DNA from: CAYLNK01 sp964384675
Lineage (GTDB): Bacteria > Acidobacteriota > Thermoanaerobaculia > UBA5066
DNA: 10,174 nt
Direction: 5' to 3'
Assembly (NCBI GenBank): GCA_964384675.1
Contig: CAYLNK010000250.1
Coordinates: forward strand, 1-10,174
The first letter of the stretch is position 1; each line of letters starts with the position of its first letter. The position numbers and the translations under genes are program-made. The notes below the pieces were generated by a model. That model made no database searches, was not told where the DNA came from, and worked only from the letters and a program-made list of their open reading frames with translations. Shown here piece after piece: positions 7,019 through 10,174 of this stretch.

Positions 7019-8863
7019 GTGAAGCCCTGTCTGCCGCAAGACGATCCGGACCCTCGGGCACGGCAGTCCGCCGTCACCCGCCAGCGCGAGACCTGCGACT
7101 ACGACTACACGCTCGTGCCTCCCCTGGCGCTCGCCAGCAAGGTCCCGCCCGGCCAGGGCGCTTCCCTCGAATGGCTCGCCGAGGTGGCCGAGGTGATGGT
7201 GACCCTCGAGGTCAACAGCCGGAAGATCCAGCTCGACCAGGAGCGGTCCTCCCCCGCTCACCCGGAGCACCAGGGGACCCGCGCTCGCATCCGCAGCGGG
7301 GCGATGAACGCGGCCGCGATCATGCAGCACCTGACCGACTTCGTCATGGACGGCGGCGTGACGGGCCGTCCGGAGTCGATCGACGACTACGCGCGGCTCT
7401 TCCAGGAGATCCGGCGGCCCGCGGGCACGAGCGTTTACGACGACGACGGCGTCTTCGCCCGGATGCGCGTGGCGGGTCCGAACCCGATGACGATCCGGAG
7501 GGTGGCGTCACTCGACGACCGCTTCCCGGTCACCGACGAACAGCTCCAGGCCGCGCTCGGCCCGGGCGACAGCCTGGCCCGCGCGGGGGAGGAAGGACGC
7601 CTCTACCTGGCGGACTACTCCGCCCTCGCGGGGGCGCAGCCGGGCACCTTCCCGCGCGGACGGAAGTACCTGAGCGCGCCGCTGGCCCTGTTCGCCGTGC
7701 CCGCCGGCCGCTCGGGCTCTCGCGCGCTCGTGCCCGTCGCCATCCAGTGCGAGCCGCAGCCCGGGCCGGCGAACCCCGTGCTCACACCCCGGGACGGCAT
7801 CGCCTGGAAGATGGCGAAGACCGTGGTGCGGGTGGCGGACGGCAACGTGCATCAGGCGTCCAGCCATCTCGGCCGCACGCACCTCGTGCTCGAGCCGATC
7901 GTCGTCGCGACGCTTCGCACGCTGGCTCCGACCCACCCGGTCTCGGTCCTCCTCCAGCCCCACTTCGTGGGCACGCTGGAGATCAACGACATGGCACAGG
8001 CGAAGCTGATCGCGCCGGGCGGCGGCGTCGACATGGTCCTGGCCGGGAGCATCGAGGCCAGCCGCGCCCTCGTCGTACAGGCCCGGGAGACCTTCCTCTT
8101 CGACGAGGCGATGCTGCCGCGGGCGCTCCGGGCGCGCGGGGTCGACGACGCCGAGGCGCTGCCCGATTTCCCGTACCGGGACGACGCGCTCCTCCTCTGG
8201 GGCGCGATCCGCGAGTGGGTGGACGCGTACGTTCGCCTCTACTACACGAGCGAAGCAACGATCCAGGCCGACGGCGAGCTGCAGCGGTGGGCCGCGGAGA
8301 TCGGAGCCTCCGACGGCGGCCGTCTGAAGGGCCTCGGCGAGAACGGGCGAATCCCCACGATCGAGTCCCTGGTCGACACGCTCACGTTGGTGGTCTTCAC
8401 CGCCAGCGCCCAGCACGCCGCCGTCAACTTCCCCCAGTACCAGATCATGAGCTACGTCCCGAACCTGCCGCTCGCCGCCTACCAGCCGGCGCCCACCCGC
8501 AGGGACGGCTACACGGAGGAGGACCTGCTGGCCATGCTCCCGCCCCTGGACATGGCGCACATGCAGCTCAGCCTCGGCTACCAGCTCGGCTCGATCAACC
8601 ACACACGGCTGGGCGTTTACGGCGACATCGCGACCGAACCTGCGTCTCCCGGCCTACTCGGCCGCGCGCTCTCCGAGCTGGAGACCGCCGTCGACGAGGC
8701 GGCCCGGCGCGCCCACGTTCACGACCCTCGCGTCGCCGAGCCGCTCGGCCGCTTCCAGAAGGCTCTCGCCGGGATCGAGTCCACGATCGAGGACCGGAAC
8801 ACGGCCCGCGCCCCCTACACGTTCCTGCTCCCGTCGCGGGTGCCGGCCAGCATCAACATCTGA
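7019..8863 (+). CDS. Lipoxygenase (non-heme iron fatty-acid dioxygenase)
   Basis: 614 residues from GTG 7019, chosen for its strong Shine-Dalgarno. Lipoxygenases insert O2 into cis,cis-1,4-diene polyunsaturated fatty acids to give hydroperoxides. The full iron-ligand set is visible: H278 and H283 in HQASSH followed by GRTHL, H466 and N470 in QHAAVNFPQY, and C-terminal I614 in the ending PASINI. Other family signatures are YDYTLVPPLA near the N-terminus, FPVTDEQLQAALG, APLALFAVP, PVAIQCEPQPGPANPVLTP, GVDDAEALPDFPYRDDALLLW, SYVPNLPLAAY and RLGVYG. The position equivalent to the Coffa stereocontrol site (INDMAQAKLI) is A326; Ala is typical of S-lipoxygenases and Gly of R-types. There is no N-terminal PLAT beta-barrel and no clear signal peptide, so a cytosolic one-domain enzyme is likely. 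The gene diverges from the catalase-related gene by 95 bp, suggesting that protein acts on its product. Lipoxygenase identity is firm; substrate, regiochemistry and S-configuration are predictions. Confidence 0.97.
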   Translation: MKPCLPQDDPDPRARQSAVTRQRETCDYDYTLVPPLALASKVPPGQGASLEWLAEVAEVMVTLEVNSRKIQLDQERSSPAHPEHQGTRARIRSGAMNAAAIMQHLTDFVMDGGVTGRPESIDDYARLFQEIRRPAGTSVYDDDGVFARMRVAGPNPMTIRRVASLDDRFPVTDEQLQAALGPGDSLARAGEEGRLYLADYSALAGAQPGTFPRGRKYLSAPLALFAVPAGRSGSRALVPVAIQCEPQPGPANPVLTPRDGIAWKMAKTVVRVADGNVHQASSHLGRTHLVLEPIVVATLRTLAPTHPVSVLLQPHFVGTLEINDMAQAKLIAPGGGVDMVLAGSIEASRALVVQARETFLFDEAMLPRALRARGVDDAEALPDFPYRDDALLLWGAIREWVDAYVRLYYTSEATIQADGELQRWAAEIGASDGGRLKGLGENGRIPTIESLVDTLTLVVFTASAQHAAVNFPQYQIMSYVPNLPLAAYQPAPTRRDGYTEEDLLAMLPPLDMAHMQLSLGYQLGSINHTRLGVYGDIATEPASPGLLGRALSELETAVDEAARRAHVHDPRVAEPLGRFQKALAGIESTIEDRNTARAPYTFLLPSRVPASINI

Positions 8864-8896
8864 CCCGCTGCCTGCCGCGGAGACCGCCCCGCCGCG

Positions 8897-10174
<1,278 letters not shown>

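Noticed and set aside
5166..7022. A 618-codon open frame on the plus strand opposite the kinase start and the catalase-related gene.
   Set aside because: Composition is low-complexity and no domain is recognisable, while the minus strand carries two clear protein families.
6923..7061. Longer start for the catalase-related protein (46 extra residues).
   Set aside because: It would overlap the lipoxygenase start and its ribosome binding site, and the extra residues show no family similarity.
8876..8896. Possible terminator hairpin between the convergent genes (CGCGG...CCGCG).
   Set aside because: Only a 5-bp stem with an 11-base loop and no T-tract on either side; not better than chance in GC-rich DNA.

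Overview
This is a very GC-rich bacterial window with long, tightly packed genes. The giant Ser/Thr kinase-histidine kinase hybrid, the Y_Y_Y-type sensor kinase and the bacterial lipoxygenase together suggest a large-genome soil or marine bacterium of the Myxococcota or Acidobacteriota kind. That placement is inferred from gene content only.

Layout, left to right: (1) 1-5855, minus strand: one enormous signalling protein, at least 1951 residues and cut by the left edge. Its order is Ser/Thr kinase, AAA/NACHT-like ATPase, long helical repeat region, GAF, coiled coil, histidine kinase, receiver. (2) 5862-6923, minus strand: a membrane-anchored catalase-related protein resembling the allene oxide synthase half of the coral AOS-lipoxygenase fusion. 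It lies directly upstream of the giant kinase, with 6 bases between them and the same reading frame. (3) 6924-7018: a 95-bp divergent control region. (4) 7019-8863, plus strand: a lipoxygenase of 614 residues with a complete set of iron ligands, ending in Ile. (5) 8897-10174, minus strand: the C-terminal part of a Y_Y_Y-domain membrane histidine kinase, cut by the right edge and convergent with the lipoxygenase.

Reading of the whole: the centre looks like a two-gene oxylipin module. The lipoxygenase would make a fatty-acid hydroperoxide and the catalase-related protein would convert it. In corals and some cyanobacteria these two activities are fused in one polypeptide; here they are separate, head-to-head genes. 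The catalase-related gene is apparently cotranscribed with a multi-domain phospho-signalling protein, and a second sensor kinase closes the locus. A link between oxylipin chemistry and signalling is inference from gene order. One anomaly stands out: the catalase-related protein keeps the distal His and Asn, but its expected proximal heme-ligand Tyr is not where it should be.
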